Positions 56,510 to 64,000 of a DNA stretch of 64,000 bases are shown piece after piece. Position 1 is the first letter of the stretch, and each line of letters begins with the position of its first letter. The stretch is taken from NCBI RefSeq assembly GCF_029910095.1, contig NZ_CP094526.1, positions 2,852,001 through 2,916,000 on the forward strand, written 5' to 3'. The notes below the pieces were generated by a model, which worked only from the letters and a program-made list of their open reading frames with translations, was not told the DNA's origin and did no database searches. A program made the position numbers and the translations under genes. The stretch comes from Bradyrhizobium sp. ISRA464 (lineage in GTDB: Bacteria > Pseudomonadota > Alphaproteobacteria > Rhizobiales > Xanthobacteraceae).

Positions 56510-58474
56510 TTAACGCTGCTCCGGCGCAGCCGGCACAGGCAGTGGCGCAACCGGTTCCGAAATGATTTCCGGCACGACATTGTCGAGCTGCAGCACGCTG
56601 GCGGCGGCGGGCACGGCGGCATCCGCCATCGCTGCGTGTCCTTCGGCGGTCGGGTGCACGGCGCCGCCGTAAACGGCCGAAAGGATGCCCCACGTCGCGT
56701 CGTGGATATCGGTCGGCTGCATCGAGGCCGGCAGGGCCTGCGGATAGGTCATCGCAGCGAAATAGCTGTCATTGGCATCGCGGATCCAGCGCGCGCGCGG
56801 CAGGTAGGCGCGATAGTCGCCCGCGCTGCGACCGCATTTGAGCGGCTGGTTCGCCGCGGCGACGATGTCGGACACGAAGCTGTCGCCATTGGCGGAGAAG
56901 CAGTCGCGGTCGAACTCCGGATCGGTCGACGCACGCGCGCAGAAGCCGTGGCTGGCAAACGCGTCCTGGTGCGCATCGACGAACGTCATGCGATCGGTCT
57001 GCGGATCGCGGCAGATGGTGCCGGACTGGCATAGCGCGAGCGCCTTGAGCTGCGGCAGGAACTCGTTCTGCACGAAACTCGAGACGGTTGCGAGCCGCTG
57101 CGGATCGGCGTTGAAGGAGGGGTGGATGTCAAAGCCGGCGCGGCCGCCGGGGCAGGGCGTTCCGCCATTGGTCAGTGCCGGATTGGCATAGGCCGTATAG
57201 ATGACCCGCGACAGGTCGCCGCCGACCAGCGGCTTCAGCGCATCGCGCAGCCTGGCGAACCCGGACGGCAGATCGCGCGCCAGCGCCGAGCGGGCATCGT
57301 CGACCGAGGCCAGCGAGCCGCTGCGCTTGAACAGTGTGCGCTCGGTCGGCGTGTCGACGATCACGTCGGCGACAAGACCTGAGAAGTAGATGTCGTTGGC
57401 GCCGATCGACAGCAGCACGAGGTCGAGCGTGCGGTCCGGCTGGCGGCGCTTTGCGGCCGCCAGCGCCGCGCGCAGCTCGGCGAGTTGGCCGTTGACGGAG
57501 CCCGAACAGGTGTTGGCGGTCTTCGTCGGCAGGCACTCGCGCGCCTGCTGCGAACCGAACAGGCCATCGGCAATGGTGGCGCCGGTGCAGGCCAGCGGCA
57601 GATAAGTCACCGCGATGTGCGGATATTGCACGGCGAGCGCCAGCGCGGTGCGGGTTTGGTAGCTGTAGAGCGAGCGATGGCAGGCCGAATTGAACCATAG
57701 CGCGCTGTGGCGCTGCCAGTTCGACAGGCTGTCCGGCGCCTCGCAGGCGCGCCCGCCCTTGTAGCCGGCGCGGCTCGGCCGGTAGTATTGGGCACCGCCG
57801 AGATAGGAGCGGAAGCAGAAGCCGTCGTCGGACAGCGCGATCGCGCGGTCTGGATTGCCCTCGCCGGAGGCGATGCTGTCACCCAGGCCGGCGATGAAGA
57901 AATCACGCACCGCGATCTGGGTCGTGACACGCTGGTTTGCCTCCGAGCCGCTCGCGACGTCGACGGTCGCGACCGTGGTACGCCCGTAGCGGACGCGTAG
58001 ATTAACCGGTTCGGCGCAATCGAACGTCGAGGATTGCGGCCCGTCGCCGTCGTCGAACGACCAGGCGCAGGTCGCGCCGACCGGAACCGGACCTGTAAGG
58101 CGGACGACGATCGCGTGGTCGATCGGCGTCAGGTAGCTTTCCTTGACGTTGTCGCGGGTGCAGGGCTCGCTGACGCGGCCTTGCAGGTCGATACAGAGCC
58201 GGTTGACCGTATTGCGCGCCCAGCCGCGGCCATCGCTTTGCAGTTCCAGGGCCCGCTCGGAGTCCAACACGCTGCGGCCGAGCCCGCTCTCGACATGGAG
58301 GCGGAAGTCGCGCTCCTCGCGGAACAGGCGGAAGCGGTTGCGAACCTCCCAGGAGATCTGCAACGGGTTGTCCTGGGCTTCCGCGGCCGATGCGATGACC
58401 GCGGATAGCGCGCTGCCGAGCAGCGCTGCGCAGACCGTCAAACGAAACGAAAATCGAGCCAAAAAACGAACCAT
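56510..58474 (-). CDS. large exported SGNH/GDSL hydrolase family protein
   Basis: A 654-residue protein with a signal peptide (residues 1-~33, cut after AEAQ or nearby). Residues ~35-190 form a beta-rich domain with a PKD-like stretch (CAWSFDDGDGPQSS). The SGNH hydrolase domain follows: the catalytic Ser is in AGLGDSIASGEGNPD near 195, the oxyanion Asn in SIGANDIYFSG near 360, and the His in GAVHPTAEGHAAMAD near 605. Many cysteines suggest disulfides in the periplasm. It probably removes acyl groups from an envelope glycan or lipid. It is convergent with the DUF2147 gene. Confidence 0.82.
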   Translation of the reverse strand: MVRFLARFSFRLTVCAALLGSALSAVIASAAEAQDNPLQISWEVRNRFRLFREERDFRLHVESGLGRSVLDSERALELQSDGRGWARNTVNRLCIDLQGRVSEPCTRDNVKESYLTPIDHAIVVRLTGPVPVGATCAWSFDDGDGPQSSTFDCAEPVNLRVRYGRTTVATVDVASGSEANQRVTTQIAVRDFFIAGLGDSIASGEGNPDRAIALSDDGFCFRSYLGGAQYYRPSRAGYKGGRACEAPDSLSNWQRHSALWFNSACHRSLYSYQTRTALALAVQYPHIAVTYLPLACTGATIADGLFGSQQARECLPTKTANTCSGSVNGQLAELRAALAAAKRRQPDRTLDLVLLSIGANDIYFSGLVADVIVDTPTERTLFKRSGSLASVDDARSALARDLPSGFARLRDALKPLVGGDLSRVIYTAYANPALTNGGTPCPGGRAGFDIHPSFNADPQRLATVSSFVQNEFLPQLKALALCQSGTICRDPQTDRMTFVDAHQDAFASHGFCARASTDPEFDRDCFSANGDSFVSDIVAAANQPLKCGRSAGDYRAYLPRARWIRDANDSYFAAMTYPQALPASMQPTDIHDATWGILSAVYGGAVHPTAEGHAAMADAAVPAAASVLQLDNVVPEIISEPVAPLPVPAAPEQR

Positions 58475-58561
58475 GGCGCGTTTGACGTCAACGGTAAGGC
58501 AAAAATAAGAGAACGGGGTTGAGGGGATAAAAAACCCTGCAAGGGGGTGATAACGTCGCTG

Positions 58562-59638
58562 TTACCTCTTCAGCCGCCGAATCCGCTGCTGTCGGCTTTC
58601 GATCGGCTGCCGCACGGTCGCCGAAGCCGTGCAGGCCTGGCTAAGTCGCTTACGTTCCTGCCAGGGCTGCACCACGTTGAGCCAGAGCTCGCGCATGCCC
58701 ATGATCGAGATCGAGATCCCGAAGGGGATCAGGAAATAGAGGACGCGGAACACGACCAGCGTCGCCAGCAACTGTTCCTTGCTGAATTCCGGCAGCGCCA
58801 CCAGCATCGCGGCATCGAACACGCCGATCGAGCCGGGGGCGTGGCTGGCGAAGCCGAGCAGGGTGGCCAGGATGAACACGACCGCCAGCGAAACGAAGTC
58901 GATATACGGCTCGGTCGGCATCAGCAGGTACATCGCGAGCGCGCAGAAGCCGAGATCGACCACGCCAATGAGGACCTGCAGCAGCGTCAGCTTCGCCGAG
59001 GGCAATACTACCTTCCAGCCGTTCTGGCCGAGTTCGCGACGCTTGTCGCCGGTGAGGAGCCAGACGAAATAGGCGGCGATGCCGGCAAGGCAGCCGATCG
59101 CGATCAGCCGGTTCATCGCAGGCGGCAGCAGGTCCATCGCCGATGCCGCGGCAGGGTGCCAGGCCATGCCGAAACCCAGCACGAACAGGTTGCCGAGCCA
59201 GAACGTCAGCCCCGACAGGAAGCAGATCTTGGCGACGTCGATCGCGGTCAGGCTGTAGTCGGAATAGATCCGGAACCGGATCGCGCCGCCCGTGAAGACG
59301 GTCGCGCCGATATTGTGGCCAATCGTGTAGCTGGTGAAGCTCGACAGCGCTGCAATGCGGTAGGGGACGTGGTTCTTGCCGATCGTGCGCAGCGCAAAGA
59401 AATCATAGAAGGTCAGCGTGCAGAAGGCGCCGACGACGCAGAGGGCAGCCAGCGCGATCCGGTGCGGCGCGATGTTGGTCAGCGCGGTGAGGATGACACC
59501 GGTATCGACGCCCTTCAGGGTCCGGACCAGCGTCGTGACCGCAAACGCGATGATGAGCACACTCGCAGCGATCCCGAGCCGTTTCCAGCCGATCTGTTCC
59601 TTGAAGCCACGCCCGAGCGTGGTCAGCAGCCGATGCAT
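58562..59638 (-). CDS. LPG synthase TM-family (MprF flippase-domain-like) membrane protein
   Basis: A 358-residue membrane protein with about eight helices, similar to the N-terminal flippase domain of MprF (PF03706). YTIGHNIGATVFTGGAIRFRIYSDYSL (key residues GH..G...F.GGAIR.R) near residue 104 is the strongest family segment, then GFASHAPGSIGVFDA near 265. The synthase domain is absent. It carries a strong GGGAGG ribosome binding site before ATG 59638. It probably moves a lipid across the inner membrane; the substrate is unknown. It is divergent from the DHA2 exporter. Confidence 0.85.
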   Translation of the reverse strand: MHRLLTTLGRGFKEQIGWKRLGIAASVLIIAFAVTTLVRTLKGVDTGVILTALTNIAPHRIALAALCVVGAFCTLTFYDFFALRTIGKNHVPYRIAALSSFTSYTIGHNIGATVFTGGAIRFRIYSDYSLTAIDVAKICFLSGLTFWLGNLFVLGFGMAWHPAAASAMDLLPPAMNRLIAIGCLAGIAAYFVWLLTGDKRRELGQNGWKVVLPSAKLTLLQVLIGVVDLGFCALAMYLLMPTEPYIDFVSLAVVFILATLLGFASHAPGSIGVFDAAMLVALPEFSKEQLLATLVVFRVLYFLIPFGISISIMGMRELWLNVVQPWQERKRLSQACTASATVRQPIESRQQRIRRLKR

Positions 59639-60225
59639 TCATCCTCCCGGCGGGCGGCAATTTCAGTGGGACCCGGTCACGGATGGCGACGGGTGACGGG
59701 CAGACGCACCGTGCGCGATGACCCATAAGGCAAAACCGATGCGTTGTGCAGTCCTTGACAAGCCAAGCTTCGGCTCCCGTCGGTCGTCATTGTCATATTG
59801 GCTACATATGATGTCGTCTTGTGGAATGTGAGTCGCATGTAAGGCATTTGCCGCCGTCAGTTCACCGCACGTTCTGGTGTTCCGGCCGGTTTCCTCCACA
59901 TTTTTTTCATATTTGCCGCAGCGGCTGGTCTGCCGCCCCAATTCTCGAATGGACGATATGCATGAGAGTGGGGTCGCGCCACCAGCCCCGTTTACCAAGG
60001 CGACAAGTCGGCGCGCACACATGCCTGCAGGGGGATGTGCGGCCCCCGGCCGGGAAGCGACCGATATCGTGCCGGTCCGTTGGTTTATTGAGGCAAAACG
60101 ACGCGCGATCCGGAGCCCGCCCGCGCGTCGACCGACGGCAGGATGACACACTTCGGTGTAAAGCGAAGTATTCCGTCGAAACAGATGCCTATGTGCTGCA
60201 TTGGTAGCCACGATCGAGGTGAGCC
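59639..60225. other. 587-base divergent intergenic region
   Basis: It lies between the LPG-synthase-like gene and the DHA2 exporter. Short open frames on both strands (to 60211 minus, 59877-60146 plus) show no protein-like composition or family and are not called. A TTGACA at 59754-59759 may be a -35 element, but no convincing -10 was found. Nothing else is recognised. Confidence 0.5.
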
Positions 60226-61668
60226 ATGCAACGCATATCCCCGCGCGTCCACTCCGAGCCGGAACAACGCGCAGCCTCCCGCCCCGAGCAGACCAGGCTT
60301 GCGACGACCCTGACGCTTGCCGCGATGAGCCTCGGCTACGGCGTCGTGCAGCTCGACGTCACCATCGTCAACACCGCACTCAATGCCATCGGCACCTCGC
60401 TCGGCGGCGGCGTTGCCGAACTGCAATGGGTGGTGAGCGCCTACACGGTCGCCTTCGCCGCCTTCATCCTGACTGCGGGCGCGCTCGGCGATCGCATCGG
60501 CGCCAAGCGCATCTTCATGGCCGGGTTCGCGCTCTTCACCGCGGCTTCGGTTGGCTGCGCATTTGCGCCTGATGCCGTGATGCTGATCGCGGCACGCTGC
60601 GTGCAGGGACTGGCCGCGGCCATCCTGGTGCCGAACTCGCTCGCGCTGCTGCGCCATGCCTATGCGGACGAGAAGGCGCGCGGACGCGCCGTCGGTATCT
60701 GGGCCGCAGGCGCGAGTCTTGCGCTGACCGCCGGCCCGCTCGTCGGCGGTGGCTTGATCGCGCTGGTCGGCTGGCGTGCGATCTTCCTGGTCAATTTGCC
60801 GATCGGACTTGCCGGTTTGTGGCTCGCCTGGCGCCATGCCGGCGAAACCACGCGCCACCTGCAGCACGAGCTCGACCTGCCGGGCCAGCTCGCCGCGGTC
60901 GCCGCCCTCGGCACGCTGGCCGGTGCGCTCATCGAAGGCGGCGCACTTGGCTGGAGCAGTCCATTCGTGGTCGCAGGCTTCGTTCTGGCGGCGGTCTTCG
61001 CGATGCTGTTCGTCTGGCGCGAGTCGCGCGCGGCCCAGCCGATGCTGCCGCTGTCGCTGTTCCGGCAGCGGATATTCGCCCTGACCTCGCTGGTCGGCCT
61101 GCTCGTCAATGTCGCCTTCTACGGTCTGATCTTCGTGGTCAGCCTTTACTTCCAGCAGGTCAACGGCCTGTCGGCGTTCGAGACGGGTCTTGCTTTCGTG
61201 CCAATGCTGGGAGCGGTCCTGCCGGTCAACCTGATCGCGCCGCGCGTTGCGGAGCGGATCGGCGCGGTTGCGACCATCGCGCTCGGCACCGTGCTGGCGG
61301 CCGCCGGGTGTCTGGCGATGCTCGGCATCGATCGCGACACGAGCTATCTGGCGATCTGCCTGCAACTGATCGCGATGAGCGGCGGGCTGGGCCTTCTGGT
61401 GCCGCCGCTGACATCCACGCTGCTCGGCAGCGTCGAGCCGCAGCGCTCGGGCATCGCGGCCGGCGTGCTGAACGCCACGCGGCAGACCGGCAGCGTGCTC
61501 GGTGTCGCGCTGTTCGGGTCGCTGGTCAGCCGGTCCTCGGCCTTCATCACCGGCCTGCATGCCTCGCTCCTCATCTCGGCCGGCGTGCTGCTGACGGCGG
61601 GCGCGATGATCTGGGTCGGCGCATCATCACAAGCGCGGCAATGGTCGAGGCAGGTGATTGCAGAGTAG
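60226..61668 (+). CDS. MFS drug exporter, DHA2 (EmrB/QacA) family
   Basis: A 480-residue inner-membrane antiporter with fourteen predicted helices. The helix 1 signature LDVTIVNTAL lies near residue 43, the MFS motif LTAGALGDRIGAKRIF near 82, and the antiporter motif C region WAAGASLALTAGPLVGG near 155. Such pumps export drugs or toxic compounds with proton antiport. The ATG at 60226 has GAGGTGAGCC upstream. No regulator or membrane fusion protein is adjacent. Confidence 0.9.
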   Translation: MQRISPRVHSEPEQRAASRPEQTRLATTLTLAAMSLGYGVVQLDVTIVNTALNAIGTSLGGGVAELQWVVSAYTVAFAAFILTAGALGDRIGAKRIFMAGFALFTAASVGCAFAPDAVMLIAARCVQGLAAAILVPNSLALLRHAYADEKARGRAVGIWAAGASLALTAGPLVGGGLIALVGWRAIFLVNLPIGLAGLWLAWRHAGETTRHLQHELDLPGQLAAVAALGTLAGALIEGGALGWSSPFVVAGFVLAAVFAMLFVWRESRAAQPMLPLSLFRQRIFALTSLVGLLVNVAFYGLIFVVSLYFQQVNGLSAFETGLAFVPMLGAVLPVNLIAPRVAERIGAVATIALGTVLAAAGCLAMLGIDRDTSYLAICLQLIAMSGGLGLLVPPLTSTLLGSVEPQRSGIAAGVLNATRQTGSVLGVALFGSLVSRSSAFITGLHASLLISAGVLLTAGAMIWVGASSQARQWSRQVIAE

Positions 61669-61832
61669 CGGCTGTGTGACGCTCAGCGCCAACTCCCGCG
61701 ACCCGACCGGGTTGGACGAAGCCTTGTCGCGCCGTTCAAACCTTTCTTCACCATGCGCGGAGTCCCGCTGCACGGAGTTACCGTTCGTACACGAATGGGA
61801 TCGCCTTTATAGGTCTATAACGGGGGCCTATA

Positions 61833-64000
61833 ATGTATCGCGTTCTGACCTGTCTCACCTTGGAGCATGACTGGCGGCTGGTCGTCCTTGGCGGGGTGAT
61901 CTGCATGCTCGCCAGCGCAGTCGCGATCAGTCTGTTTCATCGCGCCCGTGCCGCGGACGGCCGCGCGCGCGATATCTGGATAGGCCTTGATGCGGCGGTG
62001 GGCGGTTGCGGCATTTGGGCCACCCATTTTGTCGCCATGCTGGCCTATGATCCCGGCGTTGGCGCCGGCTACAGTATCCCGATCACCCTCATGTCGCTGG
62101 TGCTTGCCGTGGCCGTCCTGGCCGTCGGGCTTTCCGTCGCCTCGTTGGACGGGCGTTGGTGGACGGTCGCAGCCGGCGGCGCGATCGTCGGCGCCGGTGT
62201 CGCGGCGATGCACTATACCGGCATGTTGGGGCTCGAATTGCCGGCACGCATCGTTTGGTCGCCGAGCATCGTCGTGGCTTCGATCGCCTTCGGAGGCGTG
62301 TTTGCAGCGCTTGCGCTGATCGTCGCCGCCCGCGGTGAGAGCTTCGGCCATACCGCCACCGCAACCGGCCTGCTGACGATTGCGATCGTCTCGCATCACT
62401 TCACGGCGATGGGCGCGGTCACCGTGATCCCCGATCCGACCGTCGTTGCCGACGGACTGACGATCTCGCCGTCGGTGCTGTCGTTCATGACCGCCGTTGC
62501 GGCCTTCGCCATTCTCGGTATTTCGCTGATCGCAGCCATTCTCGACCGTCGCGCCAAGACCGAGCTTCAGAAGCAGAAGCTGGTGCTGGATACCGCGCTC
62601 GAGAACATGTCGCAGGGACTGTGCATGTTCGATGCCGACGGCCGCATCATGCTCTTCAACGAGCGCTACGGCGAGATCATGGGCCGCAGTCGCACGCCGT
62701 TGCAGGGACGCCTGCTGATCGACGTGTTGCAGGACCTTCGCTCGCTCGGTGAGTGGGATGGCGATCCGGACGAGTTCTGCGCCGGCCTGATCGCCGAGGC
62801 GAAGGCGGGCAATACCGCGACGCGGATCATCAGTCGCAACGGACGGGCCATCCGTGTCGTCGACCAGCCGATGAAAGGGGGCGGATGGGTTGCGACCTTC
62901 GAGGACATTACCGAGTGGCAGCAGGCCCAGGAGCAGATTTCGCACATGGCGCGGCATGATGCACTGACCAATCTGCCGAACCGGACACTGTTCCGTGAGC
63001 AGCTCGAGAAGGCGCTGCGTCTCGCCAAGCGCTCCGACCAACTCGCGGCGCTCTGCCTCGATCTCGACCATTTCAAGGAGATCAACGACACGCTCGGACA
63101 TCCGATCGGCGACGCGCTGCTTCGGGAAGTGGCGCGCCGGCTCGGCGAATGCGTGACCGAGCATGACACTGTAGCACGGCTTGGCGGCGACGAATTCGCC
63201 ATCGTGCAGTTCTGCAGCAACAGCGAACCATCGGTCGTCTCAGCGCTTGCCAGCCGGATCGTCGAGACGATCTCGGCGCCCTACGAGATCGGTGGGCACC
63301 AGCTCGTGATCGGCGTCAGCATCGGGATCTCGCTCGCGCCGGAGGACGGCAAGGATCCCGACGAGCTCCTGCAAAAGGCCGATCTCGCGCTGTACCGCGC
63401 CAAGGCCGACGGCCGCGGCACCTACCGCTTCTTCGAGACCGGTATGGACGCACGCGCGCAGGCGCGCCGCATGTTAGAGCGCGACCTGCGCCTGGCGCTG
63501 CAACGCAATGAGTTCGAGGTCTACTACCAGCCGATCCGCGACGTCGCGGGCGACCGGATCGTGGCATTCGAGGCGCTGGTGCGCTGGAACCATGCGTTGC
63601 GCGGTTTGATCGCGCCGAACAACTTCATTCCGGTGGCCGAGGAGACCGGCCTGATCGTTCCGCTTGGCGAGATCGTGCTACGCAAGGCCTGCGCGGACGC
63701 CGCGGGCTGGCCTGAGGACGTTGCCGTGGCGGTCAACCTCTCGCCGGTGCAGTTCAAGAATCCGAACCTGGTGGCGTCGGTGAGGGGCGCGCTGCAAGCG
63801 TCCGGACTGGCGGCGGATCGGCTCGAGCTCGAGATCACCGAATCGGTGCTGCTGCAGAACAGCGAGGCGACACTCGCCGTGCTGCACGAGCTGCGCGGGT
63901 TCGGCGTCCGGATCTCGCTCGACGATTTCGGCACCGGCTATTCTTCGCTCAGCTATCTGCGCAGCTTTCCCTTCGACAAGATCAAGATCGATCGCTCCTT
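61833..64000 (+). CDS. MHYT-PAS-GGDEF-EAL cyclic di-GMP protein (3' truncated)
   Basis: Its first 722 codons are in the window; the end lies beyond base 64000. Residues ~1-245 form a seven-helix MHYT sensor with metal-binding motifs THFVAM, MHYTGM and HHFTAMGA, thought to sense oxygen, CO or NO. A PAS-type domain (residues ~250-365, LENMSQGLCMFDADGRI) follows. The GGDEF domain (~370-540) has intact RLGGDEFAIVQ near 450, and the EAL domain (~555-) has FEALVRW near 578, ELEITES near 666 and DDFGTGYSSLSYL near 697. Both activities look intact. The start ATG is preceded by a weak ribosome binding site. Confidence 0.92.
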   Translation, partial: MYRVLTCLTLEHDWRLVVLGGVICMLASAVAISLFHRARAADGRARDIWIGLDAAVGGCGIWATHFVAMLAYDPGVGAGYSIPITLMSLVLAVAVLAVGLSVASLDGRWWTVAAGGAIVGAGVAAMHYTGMLGLELPARIVWSPSIVVASIAFGGVFAALALIVAARGESFGHTATATGLLTIAIVSHHFTAMGAVTVIPDPTVVADGLTISPSVLSFMTAVAAFAILGISLIAAILDRRAKTELQKQKLVLDTALENMSQGLCMFDADGRIMLFNERYGEIMGRSRTPLQGRLLIDVLQDLRSLGEWDGDPDEFCAGLIAEAKAGNTATRIISRNGRAIRVVDQPMKGGGWVATFEDITEWQQAQEQISHMARHDALTNLPNRTLFREQLEKALRLAKRSDQLAALCLDLDHFKEINDTLGHPIGDALLREVARRLGECVTEHDTVARLGGDEFAIVQFCSNSEPSVVSALASRIVETISAPYEIGGHQLVIGVSIGISLAPEDGKDPDELLQKADLALYRAKADGRGTYRFFETGMDARAQARRMLERDLRLALQRNEFEVYYQPIRDVAGDRIVAFEALVRWNHALRGLIAPNNFIPVAEETGLIVPLGEIVLRKACADAAGWPEDVAVAVNLSPVQFKNPNLVASVRGALQASGLAADRLELEITESVLLQNSEATLAVLHELRGFGVRISLDDFGTGYSSLSYLRSFPFDKIKIDRS

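Noticed and set aside
59663..60211. 182-codon open frame on the minus strand
   Set aside because: Its composition is that of G+C-rich non-coding DNA, with no family resemblance, no signal and no ribosome binding site. It lies in a divergent promoter region.

Overview
The window is high-GC chromosomal DNA from an alphaproteobacterium, most probably Bradyrhizobium or a close relative in the Nitrobacteraceae (inference). The supporting signs are a ~2,000-residue polar-growth (GPR/RgsE-type) coiled-coil protein, a gnnA/gnnB-like pair fitting the 2,3-diamino-glucose lipid A of this group, and dispersed palindromes of the GAGCATGATC...GATCATGCTC kind. No rRNA, tRNA, CRISPR array, insertion sequence or replication origin was seen. 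The first gene lacks its 5' end and the last lacks its 3' end because the window cuts them.

Layout. 1-2.7 kb: end of an MFS symporter, an SPW-repeat membrane protein, a small secreted protein and, convergent across a strong hairpin, a fumarylpyruvate-hydrolase-like enzyme. 2.7-24 kb is a cell-envelope region. It holds an MsbA-like exporter, galE, core glycosyltransferases, the heptose genes hldD and hldE, a heptosyltransferase, an O-antigen ligase, a probable UDP-QuiNAc route with its lipid-carrier transferase (12-17 kb), manC, gnnA/gnnB and murJ. 24-30 kb: an orphan molybdenum hydroxylase large subunit, two c-type cytochromes, a CHRD protein, a stand-alone Lrp-type ligand domain and thiD. 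30-43.5 kb: a YfhO-like membrane protein, a poorly coding 1.3 kb stretch, a metallophosphoesterase/glycosyltransferase pair, a Ser/Thr dehydratase, an Ala/Pro-rich conserved protein, an MFS transporter convergent with a dipeptide epimerase, and mlaE-mlaF-mlaD.

43.5-46.7 kb looks like an accessory insert. A single gene joins an AbiEi-like N-terminal region to a self-inhibited Fic domain, and it is preceded by an array of direct repeats on a ~31-bp period, the last touching its ribosome binding site. Behind it lies a broken aconitase-family gene on the opposite strand. 46.7-52.8 kb is the giant coiled-coil protein, with thirteen 44-residue repeats. It is divergent from an Hpt phosphotransfer gene, and their shared intergenic region holds a CtrA-like TTAA-N7-TTAA site and a perfect 16-bp palindrome.

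53-64 kb: a [2Fe-2S] ferredoxin and a TrxR-like ferredoxin-NADP reductase close together, a thioesterase, a DUF2147 protein, a large SGNH hydrolase, a flippase-type LPG-synthase membrane protein, a DHA2 drug exporter and an MHYT-PAS-GGDEF-EAL protein that runs off the end.

The best candidate for an undescribed system is the AbiEi-like/Fic fusion with its repeat array. Other leads are a double-glycine leader-like ORF at 33.5 kb, the CtrA-like site beside the growth-pole gene, and an 11-bp tandem array between the Lrp-type gene and thiD.
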